Shown one piece after another: positions 34,751 to 43,254 of a stretch of 64,000 nt of DNA. Numbering within the stretch: position 1 is the stretch's first letter; every line of letters starts with the position of its first letter. The notes beneath the pieces were generated by a model. The model was not told the DNA's origin. It did no database searches and was given only the letters and a program-made list of their open reading frames with translations. Position numbers and translations under genes: made by a program. This DNA comes from Streptomyces sp. AC555_RSS877 (GTDB lineage Bacteria; Actinomycetota; Actinomycetes; Streptomycetales; Streptomycetaceae): assembly GCF_019049245.1 (NCBI RefSeq), contig NZ_JAGMUK010000054.1:1-64000 (forward strand). The letters are read 5' to 3'.

Positions 34751-36088
34751 GTGTCCGACGGAGAACTGGTACTGCGCTCGACGCGCGTCATCACCCCGGA
34801 AGGGACCCGCGCCGCCTCGGTCGCGGTCTCCGCCGGGACGATCACGGCCGTCCTGCCGTACGACGCCGAGGTGCCGGCCGGTGCCCGCCTGGAGGATGTC
34901 GGCGAGCACGTCCTGCTGCCCGGCCTGGTCGACACCCACGTGCACGTCAACGACCCCGGCCGCACCGAGTGGGAGGGCTTCTGGACCGCCACCCGCGCCG
35001 CGGCCGCCGGCGGCATCACCACCCTCGTCGACATGCCGCTCAACTCCCTCCCGCCCACCACGACCGTCGACCACCTCCGTACGAAGAAGGCCGTCGCCGC
35101 CGACAAGGCCCACATCGACGTCGGCTTCTGGGGCGGCGCCCTGCCCGACAACGTCAAGGACCTGCGTCCGCTGCACGAGGCCGGCGTCTTCGGCTTCAAG
35201 GCCTTCCTGTCGCCCTCCGGCGTGGACGAGTTCCCGCACCTCGACCAGGACCGGCTCGCCCGGTCCCTCGCCGAGATCGCCTCCTTCGGCGGCCTGCTGA
35301 TCGTGCACGCCGAGGACCCGCACCACCTGGGCGCCGCCCCGCAGCAGGGCGGGCCCAAGTACGCCGACTTCCTGGCCTCCCGCCCGCGGGACGCGGAGGA
35401 CACCGCGATCGCTCAGCTCATCGCCCAGGCGAAGCGCCTCGACGCGCGCGTCCACGTCCTCCACCTGTCCTCGTCCGACGCGCTCCCGCTGATCGCGGCG
35501 GCCAAGGCGGAGGGCGTCCGCATCACGGTCGAGACCTGTCCGCACTACCTCACCCTCACCGCCGAGGAAGTCCCGGACGGTGCCAGCGAGTTCAAGTGCT
35601 GCCCGCCGATCCGCGAGTCGGCCAACCAGGACCTGCTCTGGCAGGCGCTGGCGGACGGCACCATCGACTGTGTGGTCACGGACCACTCGCCGTCGACGGC
35701 GGACCTGAAGACGGACGACTTCGCGACGGCGTGGGGCGGCATCTCCGGACTCCAACTGAGCCTGGCGGCGGTGTGGACTCAGGCGCGCAGGCGCGGCCAC
35801 GGCCTGGAGGACGTGGTCCGCTGGATGTCGACGCGGACGGCCGCCCTGGTCGGCCTCGATCGGAAAGGCGCCATCGAGGCCGGCCGCGACGCCGACTTCG
35901 CGGTCCTCGCGCCCGACGAGACGTTCACCGTGGACCCGGCCGCCCTCCAGCACCGCAACCGCGTCACGGCGTACGCGGGCAAGACCCTGCACGGCGTCGT
36001 GAAGTCCACCTGGCTGCGCGGCGAACGCATCGTCGCGGACGGCGAGTTCACCGACCCGAAGGGCGAACTGCTCACCCGCACCCCCTGA
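34751..36088 (+). CDS. allB: Allantoinase
   Basis: This 445-residue cyclic amidohydrolase hydrolyses allantoin to allantoate. The binuclear metal site is visible: H63 and H65 in LVDTHVHVNDPGRTEWEGF, K150 in GVFGFKAFLSPSG (the carboxylated lysine), LIVHAEDPHHLG, CPHYLTLTAEEVPDG and VVTDHSPSTADLK. The second GTG (34751, behind GAGAGGGG) is preferred to GTG 34736. It is divergent from allR and followed 59 bases later by allantoicase on the same strand. Confidence 0.96.
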   Translation: MSDGELVLRSTRVITPEGTRAASVAVSAGTITAVLPYDAEVPAGARLEDVGEHVLLPGLVDTHVHVNDPGRTEWEGFWTATRAAAAGGITTLVDMPLNSLPPTTTVDHLRTKKAVAADKAHIDVGFWGGALPDNVKDLRPLHEAGVFGFKAFLSPSGVDEFPHLDQDRLARSLAEIASFGGLLIVHAEDPHHLGAAPQQGGPKYADFLASRPRDAEDTAIAQLIAQAKRLDARVHVLHLSSSDALPLIAAAKAEGVRITVETCPHYLTLTAEEVPDGASEFKCCPPIRESANQDLLWQALADGTIDCVVTDHSPSTADLKTDDFATAWGGISGLQLSLAAVWTQARRRGHGLEDVVRWMSTRTAALVGLDRKGAIEAGRDADFAVLAPDETFTVDPAALQHRNRVTAYAGKTLHGVVKSTWLRGERIVADGEFTDPKGELLTRTP

Positions 36089-36147
36089 TCCCCTCTCTCG
36101 TTTCCGCTCCCGCACCCGCAGCGGCCGACTCCTGAAAGGCACACTTC

Positions 36148-37278
36148 GTGACGGCGCAGCCCGCATCCCCTCCGGCTCGTTTCACCGGCGACGCGAACCC
36201 CTACGGAGGCGGTGACCCGTACGCGGACTACCGCACCGCCGACTTCCCCTTCACCCAGTACGCCGACCTCGCCGACCGGCAGCTCGGCGCCGCGGTGATC
36301 GCCGCCAACGACGAGTTCTTCGCCCAGCGGGAGAACCTGCTGGTTCCCGGGCCCGCCGAGTTCGACCCCGAGCACTTCGGGCACAAGGGCAAGATCATGG
36401 ACGGCTGGGAGACCAGGCGCCGCCGCGGAGCCTCCGCCGGCCACCCGTGGCCCACGGCCGAGGACCACGACTGGGCGCTGGTCCGCCTCGGCGCCCCCGG
36501 CGTCGTCCGCGGCATCGTCGTCGACACGGCCCACTTCCGCGGCAACTACCCGCAGGCGGTGTCGGTCGAGGGCACGTCGGTGCAGGGGTCCCCCTTGCCG
36601 GAGGACCTGCTGTCCAAAGACGTGAAGTGGACGACGCTGGTCCCCCGCACGGCGGTGGGCGGCCACGCGGCGAACGGCTTCGCGGTGTCGGTCGAACAGC
36701 GCTTCACGCACCTGCGCGTCAACCAGCACCCCGACGGCGGCATCGCGCGCCTGCGCGTGTACGGCGAGGTCGTCCCGGACCCGAAGTGGCTGGAGGTCCT
36801 CGGCACCTTCGACGTGGTCGCCCTGGAGAACGGCGGCCAGGCCGAGGACGCCTCCAACCTCTTCTACTCACCGGCCACCAACACCATCCAGCCGGGCCGC
36901 TCGCGCAAGATGGACGACGGCTGGGAGACGCGCCGCCGCCGCGACCAGGGCAACGACTGGATCCGCTACCGACTGGTCGCCCGGTCCCGGATCCGCGCGA
37001 TCGAGATCGACACGGCGTATCTGAAGGGCAACAGCGCGGGCTGGGCGTCGGTGTCCGTGCGGGACGGAGCGGACGGCGCGTGGACGGAGATCCTTGCGCG
37101 CACCCGCCTCCAGCCCGACACCAACCACCGATTCGTCCTCCCGGAGCCGGCCGTCGGCACGCACGCGCGCGTGGACATCTATCCCGACGGCGGGATCTCC
37201 CGGCTGCGGTTGTTCGGCTCGCTGACGGAGGACGGCGCCGCGGCACTGGCGACGCGTCACCAGGGGCTGGGCGGCTGA
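36148..37278 (+). CDS. alc: Allantoicase
   Basis: This 376-residue enzyme hydrolyses allantoate to ureidoglycolate and urea. It is an internal duplication of a jelly-roll domain: GKIMDGWETRRRRG.. DWALVRLGAPGVVRGIVVDTAHFRGNYPQAVSVE in the first half, and RKMDDGWETRRRRDQGNDWIRYRLVARSRIRAIEIDTAYLKGNSAGWASV in the second. Each half ends in HLRVNQHPDGGIARLRVYGEV or HARVDIYPDGGISRLRLFG. The GTG start follows GAAAGG. It is in an operon with allB; a very long inverted repeat begins just after its stop. The ureidoglycolate lyase step is not encoded here. Confidence 0.95.
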   Translation: MTAQPASPPARFTGDANPYGGGDPYADYRTADFPFTQYADLADRQLGAAVIAANDEFFAQRENLLVPGPAEFDPEHFGHKGKIMDGWETRRRRGASAGHPWPTAEDHDWALVRLGAPGVVRGIVVDTAHFRGNYPQAVSVEGTSVQGSPLPEDLLSKDVKWTTLVPRTAVGGHAANGFAVSVEQRFTHLRVNQHPDGGIARLRVYGEVVPDPKWLEVLGTFDVVALENGGQAEDASNLFYSPATNTIQPGRSRKMDDGWETRRRRDQGNDWIRYRLVARSRIRAIEIDTAYLKGNSAGWASVSVRDGADGAWTEILARTRLQPDTNHRFVLPEPAVGTHARVDIYPDGGISRLRLFGSLTEDGAAALATRHQGLGG

Positions 37279-37286
37279 CACAGGGG

Positions 37287-37475
37287 GTTTTCGCCCCCGC
37301 CGCCCCTTCCCTTTCCCGTCCTTCCGGGGCTCCGCCCCAGACTCATCTCCTCAAACGCCGGAGGGGCTGAATTTCAGCCCCTCCGGCGTTTGAGGACGAG
37401 GCCCTTCGGGCCGAAAGCGGGGTCTGGGGGCGGAGCCCCCAAGGACGGGAAGGGAAGGGGCGGCGGGGGCGAAAC
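37287..37475. repeat. 190-bp inverted repeat with a perfect 23-bp inner palindrome
   Basis: The inner arms (37349-37371 and 37373-37395, around a single T) are perfect reverse complements of 23 bases, starting CCTCAAACGCCGG. Outside them, 37287-37342 and 37422-37475 are nearly perfect reverse complements (with one- to two-base bulges), containing GGGGCTCCGCCCC-type and CGCCGCCCCTTCCC-type blocks. Only the right side has an extra small hairpin (GGCCCTTCGGGCC, 37400-37412). Palindromes of the TCAAACGCCGG type recur between genes in many Streptomyces. It fills the gap after allantoicase and should terminate transcription from both sides. Confidence 0.88.
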
Positions 37476-37596
37476 CCGTCGTCCACCGAGCGCCTGCAGG
37501 CCAGGACGAGGGCACTCACACTTGCCGATGAGTTGCGGGTGCCGGTGGGGTCTGCCCTCATGGCAACAGACCCCACTCGCGACAGGAGGCCCCGCA

Positions 37597-38220
37597 ATGG
37601 GCAAGCTCGTCCTCACTTCCTTCGTCACCCTCGACGGCGTCCACCAGGCCCCCGGCGGCCCCAAGGAGGACACCCGAGACGGCTTCCGGCAGGGCGGCTG
37701 GACCGTCCCGTACTGGGACGACGACTTCGGCCGGTTCGTCAACGGCGTCTTCGACCGCGTCGGCGCCTTCCTCCTCGGCCGTCGTACGTACGACATCTTC
37801 GCCGCGTACTGGCCGAAGAACACCGACCCGGCCGACCCGGTCGCCTCGAAGCTGAACGCCCTGCCGAAGTACGTCGCCTCCGCGACCCTCACGGACCCCG
37901 GCTGGTCCGGGACCACCGTGATCGGCGGCGACCTGGCCAAGGAGGTCACGGCTCTCAAGGAGGTCACCGACGGCGAGCTCCAGGTGCACGGCAGCGGTGC
38001 CCTCGCCCGGTCGCTGCTCGCCCTCGACCTCGTCGACACGGTCCACCTGCTGACCTTCCCGGTCGTGCTGGGCGCCGGTCGCCGCCTGTTCGCCGAGGGC
38101 GCCGTACCGACCGCCTTCCGGCGCACCGGCGGGCAGATCACGGGCGCGGGCGTCTCCATCCAGTCGTACGACGTGACCGGCCGCCCGGAGTACGGCACCT
38201 ACGAACTCCCCGAAGGTTAA
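37597..38220 (+). CDS. Dihydrofolate reductase-like protein (RibD C-terminal type)
   Basis: This 207-residue protein starts MGKLVLTSFVTLDGVHQAPGG, with FLLGRRTYDIFAAYWP, NALPKYVASATLTDPGWSGTTVIGGDL and LQVHGSGALARSLLALDLVDTVHLLTFPVVLGAGRRLFAEG, all typical of YyaP/YwjB-like reductases with the DHFR/RibD fold. It probably uses NADPH; the substrate is unknown. AGGAGG precedes the ATG by seven bases. It is a single gene between the long inverted repeat and the RNase gene. Confidence 0.88.
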   Translation: MGKLVLTSFVTLDGVHQAPGGPKEDTRDGFRQGGWTVPYWDDDFGRFVNGVFDRVGAFLLGRRTYDIFAAYWPKNTDPADPVASKLNALPKYVASATLTDPGWSGTTVIGGDLAKEVTALKEVTDGELQVHGSGALARSLLALDLVDTVHLLTFPVVLGAGRRLFAEGAVPTAFRRTGGQITGAGVSIQSYDVTGRPEYGTYELPEG

Positions 38221-38305
38221 CTCTCCGAAAACTCATCGGACTTGACGGGAAAATCTCCGAAGTTGTCATTGACATGCCATCATCTACGCGCGTCATCATG
38301 GGGTC

Positions 38306-38701
38306 ATGAGATTCCCCCCACGCGCCACCCGGATCGGTGCCGCCGCCGCTCTCCTGTCCGCCCTTCTGGTGGGCGGCAGCGTCACCGCCACCTCGGCGAA
38401 CGCGGCCGCCACGGCGGTCGGCAGCATCTGTTACAGCGACCTGCCCTCCCAGGCCCACGACACGCTCGACCTGATCGAGCAGGGCGGCCCCTACCCCTAC
38501 TCGCAGGACGGGACGGTCTTCCGGAACCTGGAAGGCGTCCTGCCCGGCCAGTCGACCGGCTACTACCACGAGTACACGGTCATCACCCCCGGCTCGTCCA
38601 CGCGCGGAGCGCGCCGCATCGTCACCGGTGAGGAGTACCAGGAGGACTACTACACGGCCGACCACTACGCCTCGTTCGACCTGGTCGACCACGACTGCTG
38701 A
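38306..38701 (+). CDS. Secreted guanyl-specific ribonuclease, RNase Sa type
   Basis: This 131-residue precursor has a signal peptide of about 33 residues (ending ATSANA) and a mature domain of about 96 residues matching RNase Sa: ICYSDLPSQAHDTLDLIEQGGPYPYSQDGTVFRNLEGVLPGQSTGYYHEYTVITPG, then RGARRIVTGEEYQEDYYTADHYASFDLVDHDC. The catalytic glutamate (YYHEY), arginine (RGARR) and histidine (DHYASF) are present. Two cysteines, near the start and at the end, should form the known disulfide. It cleaves RNA after guanosine outside the cell. No barstar-like inhibitor lies beside it. A TTGACA is at 38269-38274. Confidence 0.93.
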   Translation: MRFPPRATRIGAAAALLSALLVGGSVTATSANAAATAVGSICYSDLPSQAHDTLDLIEQGGPYPYSQDGTVFRNLEGVLPGQSTGYYHEYTVITPGSSTRGARRIVTGEEYQEDYYTADHYASFDLVDHDC

Positions 38702-38710
38702 GCCGGTGCG

Positions 38711-38905
38711 TCACTTCCGGCTCTCGGCCACGGCGAACAGCGCGAACGCCAGCACGACCAAGGTGACGCTCGCGTAGACGCCGTAGCCGTCGAGGAAACC
38801 GATCCGTTGCACGAACCCCACGTGCCAGTCGGTGAACTCGTGCAACAGGCCCATCGCGCCCTGCACCAGGGCAAGAAAACCGAGTAGCTCCAGCAGCTGC
38901 TTCAT
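38711..38905 (-). CDS. Small two-helix membrane protein
   Basis: This 64-residue protein, MKQLLELLGFLALVQGAMGLLHEFTDWHVGFVQRIGF.. ASVTLVVLAFALFAVAESRK, has two hydrophobic helices joined by a loop. It is convergent with the RNase gene, 9 bases apart, and resembles small streptomycete membrane proteins of unknown function. It shows no likeness to barstar. Confidence 0.7.
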   Translation of the reverse strand: MKQLLELLGFLALVQGAMGLLHEFTDWHVGFVQRIGFLDGYGVYASVTLVVLAFALFAVAESRK

Positions 38906-39084
38906 GGAAAAGACCCTCGCCCCGCGGACCCCCCACCCACATCGGCCGCGGGGCGAGGCCCGTCCGACGGAAGTCCCCGATCCGGCCGGGCCGCCGCGCC
39001 GAAAGTCTCCGGTGCCGCGACTTTGGTCGCGGAACCGGTGCATCCGGAGGTGCCACGGGCCGCCCCCGCATAGATTCGTCGACC

Positions 39085-40383
39085 GTGAGCAGTGACGAGA
39101 CGGCTTCCGAAACGACTGCCTTTCCCGGGCGGCGCTGGATGCTGCCCTCCGCCGTGATCCACGAGCTCGACCCCGAGGCGGGGCGGGCCGGGCGGCCGCC
39201 CAGGCGGACCGCGCGCGACTGGGTCGTCGACTTCTCCGTCTTCCTGCTGGCCGCCGTCATCGGCCTGGCGGTCGCGGACACGCTCTCCGACGACCCCGGC
39301 CTCCCGCACGCCGTCGTGGTGACCGACCAACTGCTGGGCGCCCTTGCCTGCGCCGCGGTATGGCTGCGCCGCCGGTGGCCCCTCGGTCTCGCCGTCGCGA
39401 CGATCCCCCTCGCCTTCGTCTCGACCACCTCGGCCGGCGCCGGCATCGTCGCCCTGTTCACGCTCGCCGTGCACCGGCCGTTCCGGTACTCGGCCTGGGT
39501 CGGCGGCGTCCAACTCGCCCTGATCCCGCTCCTGATGTGGGTGCGCCCCGACCCCGACCTGTCGTACGCGTGGGCGGTGGTCTTCACCCTGCTCCTCACC
39601 GTGGCGATCACCGGCTGGGGCATGCTCGCCCGGGCCAAGCGGCAGCTCATGCTGAGTCTGCGCGACCGGGCCCGGCGTGCCGAGACGGAGGCGCGGCTGC
39701 GCGCCGAGCAGGCGCAGCGACTCGCTCGCGAGGCCATCGCGAGGGAGATGCACGACGTGCTCGCGCACCGGCTGACCCTGCTGAGCGTGCACGCGGGTGC
39801 CCTGGAGTTCCGGCCGGACGCACCCCGCGAGGAGGTCGCCCGGGCCGCCGGTGTCATCCGGGAGAGCGCGCACGAGGCCCTGCAGGACCTGCGGGAGATC
39901 ATCGGCGTCCTGCGGGCGGGCGACTCCGACGACGCGGGCCGCCCCCAGCCGACGCTGGCCGCCCTGGACACGCTGGTCGCCGAGTCCCGTGAGGCCGGGA
40001 TGAAGGTCACGCTCGACAGCCGTGTCGCCGACCCCGCCGCCGTCTCCGCCTCGGTCGGACGCACCGCCTACCGCATCGCCCAGGAGGGCCTCACCAACGC
40101 CCGCAAGCACGCCCCCGGCGCCGAGGTCACGGTGTCCGTCACCGGGGCCCCGGGGGAGGGCCTGACCATGTCGGTGCGCAACCCGGCGCCCGACGGGGAC
40201 GTCCCCCCTGTCCCCGGTTCCGGCCAGGGGCTGATCGGCCTGACCGAACGCGCGACGCTGGCCGGGGGCCGCCTGGAGCACGGGCCGGAGCAATGCGGAG
40301 GGTTCGCGGTGCGCGCGTGGCTGCCGTGGCCGAGACCCCCGCGGGTGGTGCCGCCACCCCCAACTCGCCCGGTACAACGGTGA
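39085..40383 (+). CDS. NarL-type sensor histidine kinase
   Basis: This 432-residue kinase has four to six membrane helices (residues about 45-175), a coiled-coil linker (LRDRARRAETEARLRAEQAQRLAREA), the HisKA_3 box IAREMHDVLAHRLTLLSVHAG with the phosphorylated histidine, the N-box YRIAQEGLTNARKHAPGAEV and the G-box GSGQGLIGLTERATLAGGRL. It autophosphorylates and passes phosphate to the response regulator 35 bases downstream. The stimulus is unknown. Confidence 0.93.
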   Translation: MSSDETASETTAFPGRRWMLPSAVIHELDPEAGRAGRPPRRTARDWVVDFSVFLLAAVIGLAVADTLSDDPGLPHAVVVTDQLLGALACAAVWLRRRWPLGLAVATIPLAFVSTTSAGAGIVALFTLAVHRPFRYSAWVGGVQLALIPLLMWVRPDPDLSYAWAVVFTLLLTVAITGWGMLARAKRQLMLSLRDRARRAETEARLRAEQAQRLAREAIAREMHDVLAHRLTLLSVHAGALEFRPDAPREEVARAAGVIRESAHEALQDLREIIGVLRAGDSDDAGRPQPTLAALDTLVAESREAGMKVTLDSRVADPAAVSASVGRTAYRIAQEGLTNARKHAPGAEVTVSVTGAPGEGLTMSVRNPAPDGDVPPVPGSGQGLIGLTERATLAGGRLEHGPEQCGGFAVRAWLPWPRPPRVVPPPPTRPVQR

Positions 40384-40418
40384 TTCGCCCGCCGCGCAAC
40401 CGTGATTACGTAGCCCCC

Positions 40419-41099
40419 ATGACTGCGATCAGACTGCTCCTCGTCGACGACGACCCGCTGGTCCGGGCCGGCCTGTCCCTGATGATGGGCGGCGCCGACG
40501 ACATCGAGATCGTGGGCGAGGCCGCCGACGGCGGCGAGGTCGAGGAGCTCGTCGACCGCACCCGTCCGGACGTCGTCCTGATGGACATCCGGATGCCGTC
40601 GGTGGACGGCCTGACCGCCACCGAGCGGCTGCGCGGCCGGCCCGAGGCCCCGCAGGTCGTGGTCCTGACCACCTTCCACGCCGACGAGCAGGTCCTGTGG
40701 GCCCTGCGCGCGGGCGCCGCCGGTTTCGTCCTCAAGGACACCCCGCCCGCCGAGATCGTCGCCGCGGTGCGCCGCGTCGCGGCAGGCGACCCCGTCCTGT
40801 CGCCCACCGTGACCCGCCGGCTGATGCGGCACGCGGCCGGCACCGCCGCCGACACCCGCCGCACGCGCGCGCGTGCCCGCATCGCCGCTCTCAACGACCG
40901 CGAACGCGAGGTCGCCGTCGCCGTAGGCCGGGGCCTTTCCAACGCCGAGATCGCCGCCGCGCTCTTCATGAGCGTCGCCACGGTCAAGACCCACGTCTCC
41001 CGTGTCCTGGCCAAGCTCGACCTCAACAACCGGGTGCAGATCGCCTTGTTGGCCTATGACGCGGGGCTGCTGGAGGAGGCGGAGGAGGACGGACGCTAG
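40419..41099 (+). CDS. NarL/LuxR-type response regulator
   Basis: This 226-residue regulator has the acid pocket in LLVDDDPLVRAGL, the phosphorylated aspartate in VVLMDIRMPSVDG, VLTTFHADEQ and the lysine in GFVLKDTPPAE. The C-terminal LuxR HTH is ALNDREREVAVAVGRGLSNAEIAAALFMSVATVKTHVSRVLAKLDLNNRVQIALLAYDAGL. It forms a two-component pair with the kinase directly upstream. Targets are unknown. Confidence 0.95.
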   Translation: MTAIRLLLVDDDPLVRAGLSLMMGGADDIEIVGEAADGGEVEELVDRTRPDVVLMDIRMPSVDGLTATERLRGRPEAPQVVVLTTFHADEQVLWALRAGAAGFVLKDTPPAEIVAAVRRVAAGDPVLSPTVTRRLMRHAAGTAADTRRTRARARIAALNDREREVAVAVGRGLSNAEIAAALFMSVATVKTHVSRVLAKLDLNNRVQIALLAYDAGLLEEAEEDGR

Positions 41100-41130
41100 C
41101 CGCGGGGAGTGGGCCGAAGGGCAGCGCCCG

Positions 41131-42153
41131 TCACGGCACCGTCGCGCCGGCCGCGCCCGCGATCTCCGCGAGCGCCACGACCCGCCGCTCGCGCCGGGAC
41201 ACCTCACACGCCTCGGCGATCCGCAGGGCCTGCAGCGCCTCGCGCCCGTCGCACGGGTTCGGCCGCCCGCCCCGTACGACGTCGACGAACTCGATCAGCT
41301 CCGCCTCGTACGCGGGTCCGAACCGCTCCAGAAACCCCGTCCACGGCTTGTCCGCGGCCGGCGGCCCGGTCGGCTCGGTGGACGCGATGGGCGTCCGGTC
41401 GTCCAGGCCCACCACGATCTGGTCCAGCTCCCCGGCGAGTTCCATGCGCACGTCGTACCCGGCCCCGTTCAGCCGCGTCGCCGTCGCCGTGGCGAGCGTG
41501 CCGTCGTCCAGGGTGAGCAGGGCCGCACCCGTGTCGATGTCGCCCGCCTCGCGGAACATCGCGGGGCCCGCGTCGGACCCGGCCGCGTACACGTCGACGA
41601 TCTCGTGCCCCGTCACCCAGCGCAGGACGTCGAAGTCGTGGATCAGGGTGTCCCGGTACAGCCCGCCGGACTGCGGCAGGTACGCGGGCGGCGGCGGGGC
41701 CTGGTCGGAGGTCAGGGCCCGCACGGTGTGCAGCCTCCCGAGCCGCCCCGAGCGCACCGCGTCCCGCGCGCCCCGGTAGCCCGCGTCGAAACGACGCTGG
41801 AACCCCATCTGCAGGATCGTTCCCGCGGTCTCGACCTCACCGATCGCCTGTAATGTGCCCGCCAGATCCAGCGCGATGGGCTTCTCGCAGAACACGGGAA
41901 GCCCCGAGCGTGCTGCCCGACCGATCAGTTCGGCGTGCGCCGACGTCGCCGTCGTGATCACCACCGCGTCCACGCCCCACGTGAAGATCTCGTCCACTCC
42001 CGGCGCCGCCGTCTCACCCAGCCGGTGCGCGAGATCCTGGGCCCGCGCGGGGTCCACGTCCGTGAGGATCAAGGAGCCGACCTCCCGGTGCCGGCTGAGG
42101 GTGTTCGCATGGATGGTGCCTATGCGACCCGTACCGATGACTCCGATGCGCAT
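41131..42153 (-). CDS. Gfo/Idh/MocA-family oxidoreductase (inositol dehydrogenase-like)
   Basis: This 340-residue NAD-dependent sugar or polyol dehydrogenase starts MRIGVIGTGRIGTIHANTLSRH. Family motifs are VVITTATSAHAELIGRAARSGLPVFCEKPIALDL with the catalytic EKP lysine, GFQRRFDAGYRGARDAV and LYRDTLIHDFDVLRWVTG with the active-site aspartate and histidine. The form is that of myo-/scyllo-inositol dehydrogenases. It is divergent from a GntR gene, and a TGTCCGGACA palindrome between the two suggests control by that regulator. Confidence 0.9.
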   Translation of the reverse strand: MRIGVIGTGRIGTIHANTLSRHREVGSLILTDVDPARAQDLAHRLGETAAPGVDEIFTWGVDAVVITTATSAHAELIGRAARSGLPVFCEKPIALDLAGTLQAIGEVETAGTILQMGFQRRFDAGYRGARDAVRSGRLGRLHTVRALTSDQAPPPPAYLPQSGGLYRDTLIHDFDVLRWVTGHEIVDVYAAGSDAGPAMFREAGDIDTGAALLTLDDGTLATATATRLNGAGYDVRMELAGELDQIVVGLDDRTPIASTEPTGPPAADKPWTGFLERFGPAYEAELIEFVDVVRGGRPNPCDGREALQALRIAEACEVSRRERRVVALAEIAGAAGATVP

Positions 42154-42194
42154 GTGACCAACCTGCGTGCCGACCCGGCACGCTGTCAATGCGC

Positions 42195-42206
42195 ATGTCC
42201 GGACAA
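42195..42206. promoter_or_regulatory. Candidate GntR operator between the divergent genes
   Basis: ATGTCCGGACAA contains the perfect 10-bp palindrome TGTCCGGACA (42196-42205), 42 bases before the oxidoreductase start and about 50 before the GntR start. The same core recurs at 43045-43056. Confidence 0.65.
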
Positions 42207-42256
42207 TCGAACTACACAACTTCCCGTCAACCACTCACGGAGCTACGCTCGGCCCC

Positions 42257-43021
42257 GTGCCGAAACCAGGAGTGGACCCGACCGTGACGCTCGAGCTCAG
42301 TGTGGACCGCAGCAGCCCGGTGCCGTTGTACTTCCAGCTGTCCCAGCAGTTGGAGGCCGCCATCGAGCACGGAGCACTGACCCCGGGCAGCCTGCTGGGC
42401 AACGAGATCGAGCTCGCGGCCCGGCTCGGCCTGTCCCGGCCCACCGTCCGCCAGGCCATCCAGTCGCTCGTCGACAAGGGCCTGCTGGTGCGCCGCCGCG
42501 GGGTCGGCACCCAGGTCGTGCACAGCCAGGTCAAGCGTCCCCTGGAGCTCAGCAGCCTCTACGACGACCTGGAGGCGGCGGGCCAGCGCCCCGCCACGAA
42601 AGTCCTCGTCAACACCGTGGTCCCGGCGACCGCGGAGATCGCGGCCGCGCTCGGCGTGGCCGAGGACAGCGACGTGCACAGGGTGGAACGGCTGCGGCTG
42701 GCGCACGGCGAGCCGATGGCGTATCTGTGCAACCACCTGCCGCCCGGGCTGTTCGACCTGGACACCGGGCAGCTGGAGGCCACGGGCCTGTACCGCATGA
42801 TGCGGTCCGCCGGGATCACGCTGCACAGCGCGCGGCAGTCCATCGGCGCCCGCGCGGCCACCGCCGTCGAGGCCGAGCGGCTCGCCGAGGAGGCCGGCGC
42901 CCCGCTGCTCACCATGCAGCGCACGACCTTCGACGACACCGGCCGCGCGGTCGAGTTCGGCAGCCACACCTACCGGCCCACCCGCTACTCCTTCGAGTTC
43001 CAGCTGCTCGTACGCCCCTGA
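42257..43021 (+). CDS. GntR/HutC-family transcriptional regulator
   Basis: This regulator of about 254 residues starts with the GntR winged helix (SPVPLYFQLSQQLEAAIEHGALTPGSLLGNEIELAARLGLSRPTVRQAIQSLVDKGLLVRRRGVGTQVV) and has a UTRA effector domain (LYDDLEAAGQRPATKVLVNTVVPATAEIAAALGVAEDSDVHRVERLRLAHGEPMAYL). It probably senses a sugar or polyol. GTG at 42257 is chosen because a TACGCT -10-like box ends nine bases before it; GTG at 42284 behind AGGAG is possible. It is divergent from the oxidoreductase and upstream of the ROK kinase. Confidence 0.9.
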   Translation: MPKPGVDPTVTLELSVDRSSPVPLYFQLSQQLEAAIEHGALTPGSLLGNEIELAARLGLSRPTVRQAIQSLVDKGLLVRRRGVGTQVVHSQVKRPLELSSLYDDLEAAGQRPATKVLVNTVVPATAEIAAALGVAEDSDVHRVERLRLAHGEPMAYLCNHLPPGLFDLDTGQLEATGLYRMMRSAGITLHSARQSIGARAATAVEAERLAEEAGAPLLTMQRTTFDDTGRAVEFGSHTYRPTRYSFEFQLLVRP

Positions 43022-43044
43022 AGGCAGGGTTCCGGTTCGTCGCA

Positions 43045-43056
43045 TTGTCCGGACAA
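43045..43056. promoter_or_regulatory. Second candidate GntR operator, TTGTCCGGACAA
   Basis: A perfect 12-bp palindrome, 24 bases after the GntR stop and about 200 before the ROK kinase start. With the copy at 42195-42206 it brackets the GntR gene, so the ROK kinase may belong to the same regulon. Confidence 0.6.
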
Positions 43057-43254
43057 GCGGCCGGGTGGCGCCCCGGTCGCCGGATGCAAGATCACCGCGG
43101 CCTCACGCCGACCCGGTGGGAGACGGATTCGGGATGCCGAAGCGGGGCACGATGATGGGCAGTCGCAAACGACCCGCGCCCGGCACGTCACAGGAACCGC
43201 CCCTTTGCTCCCCAGCACGGCACCCACCGCAACCGTGAGGCAGAATCAGGGCCG

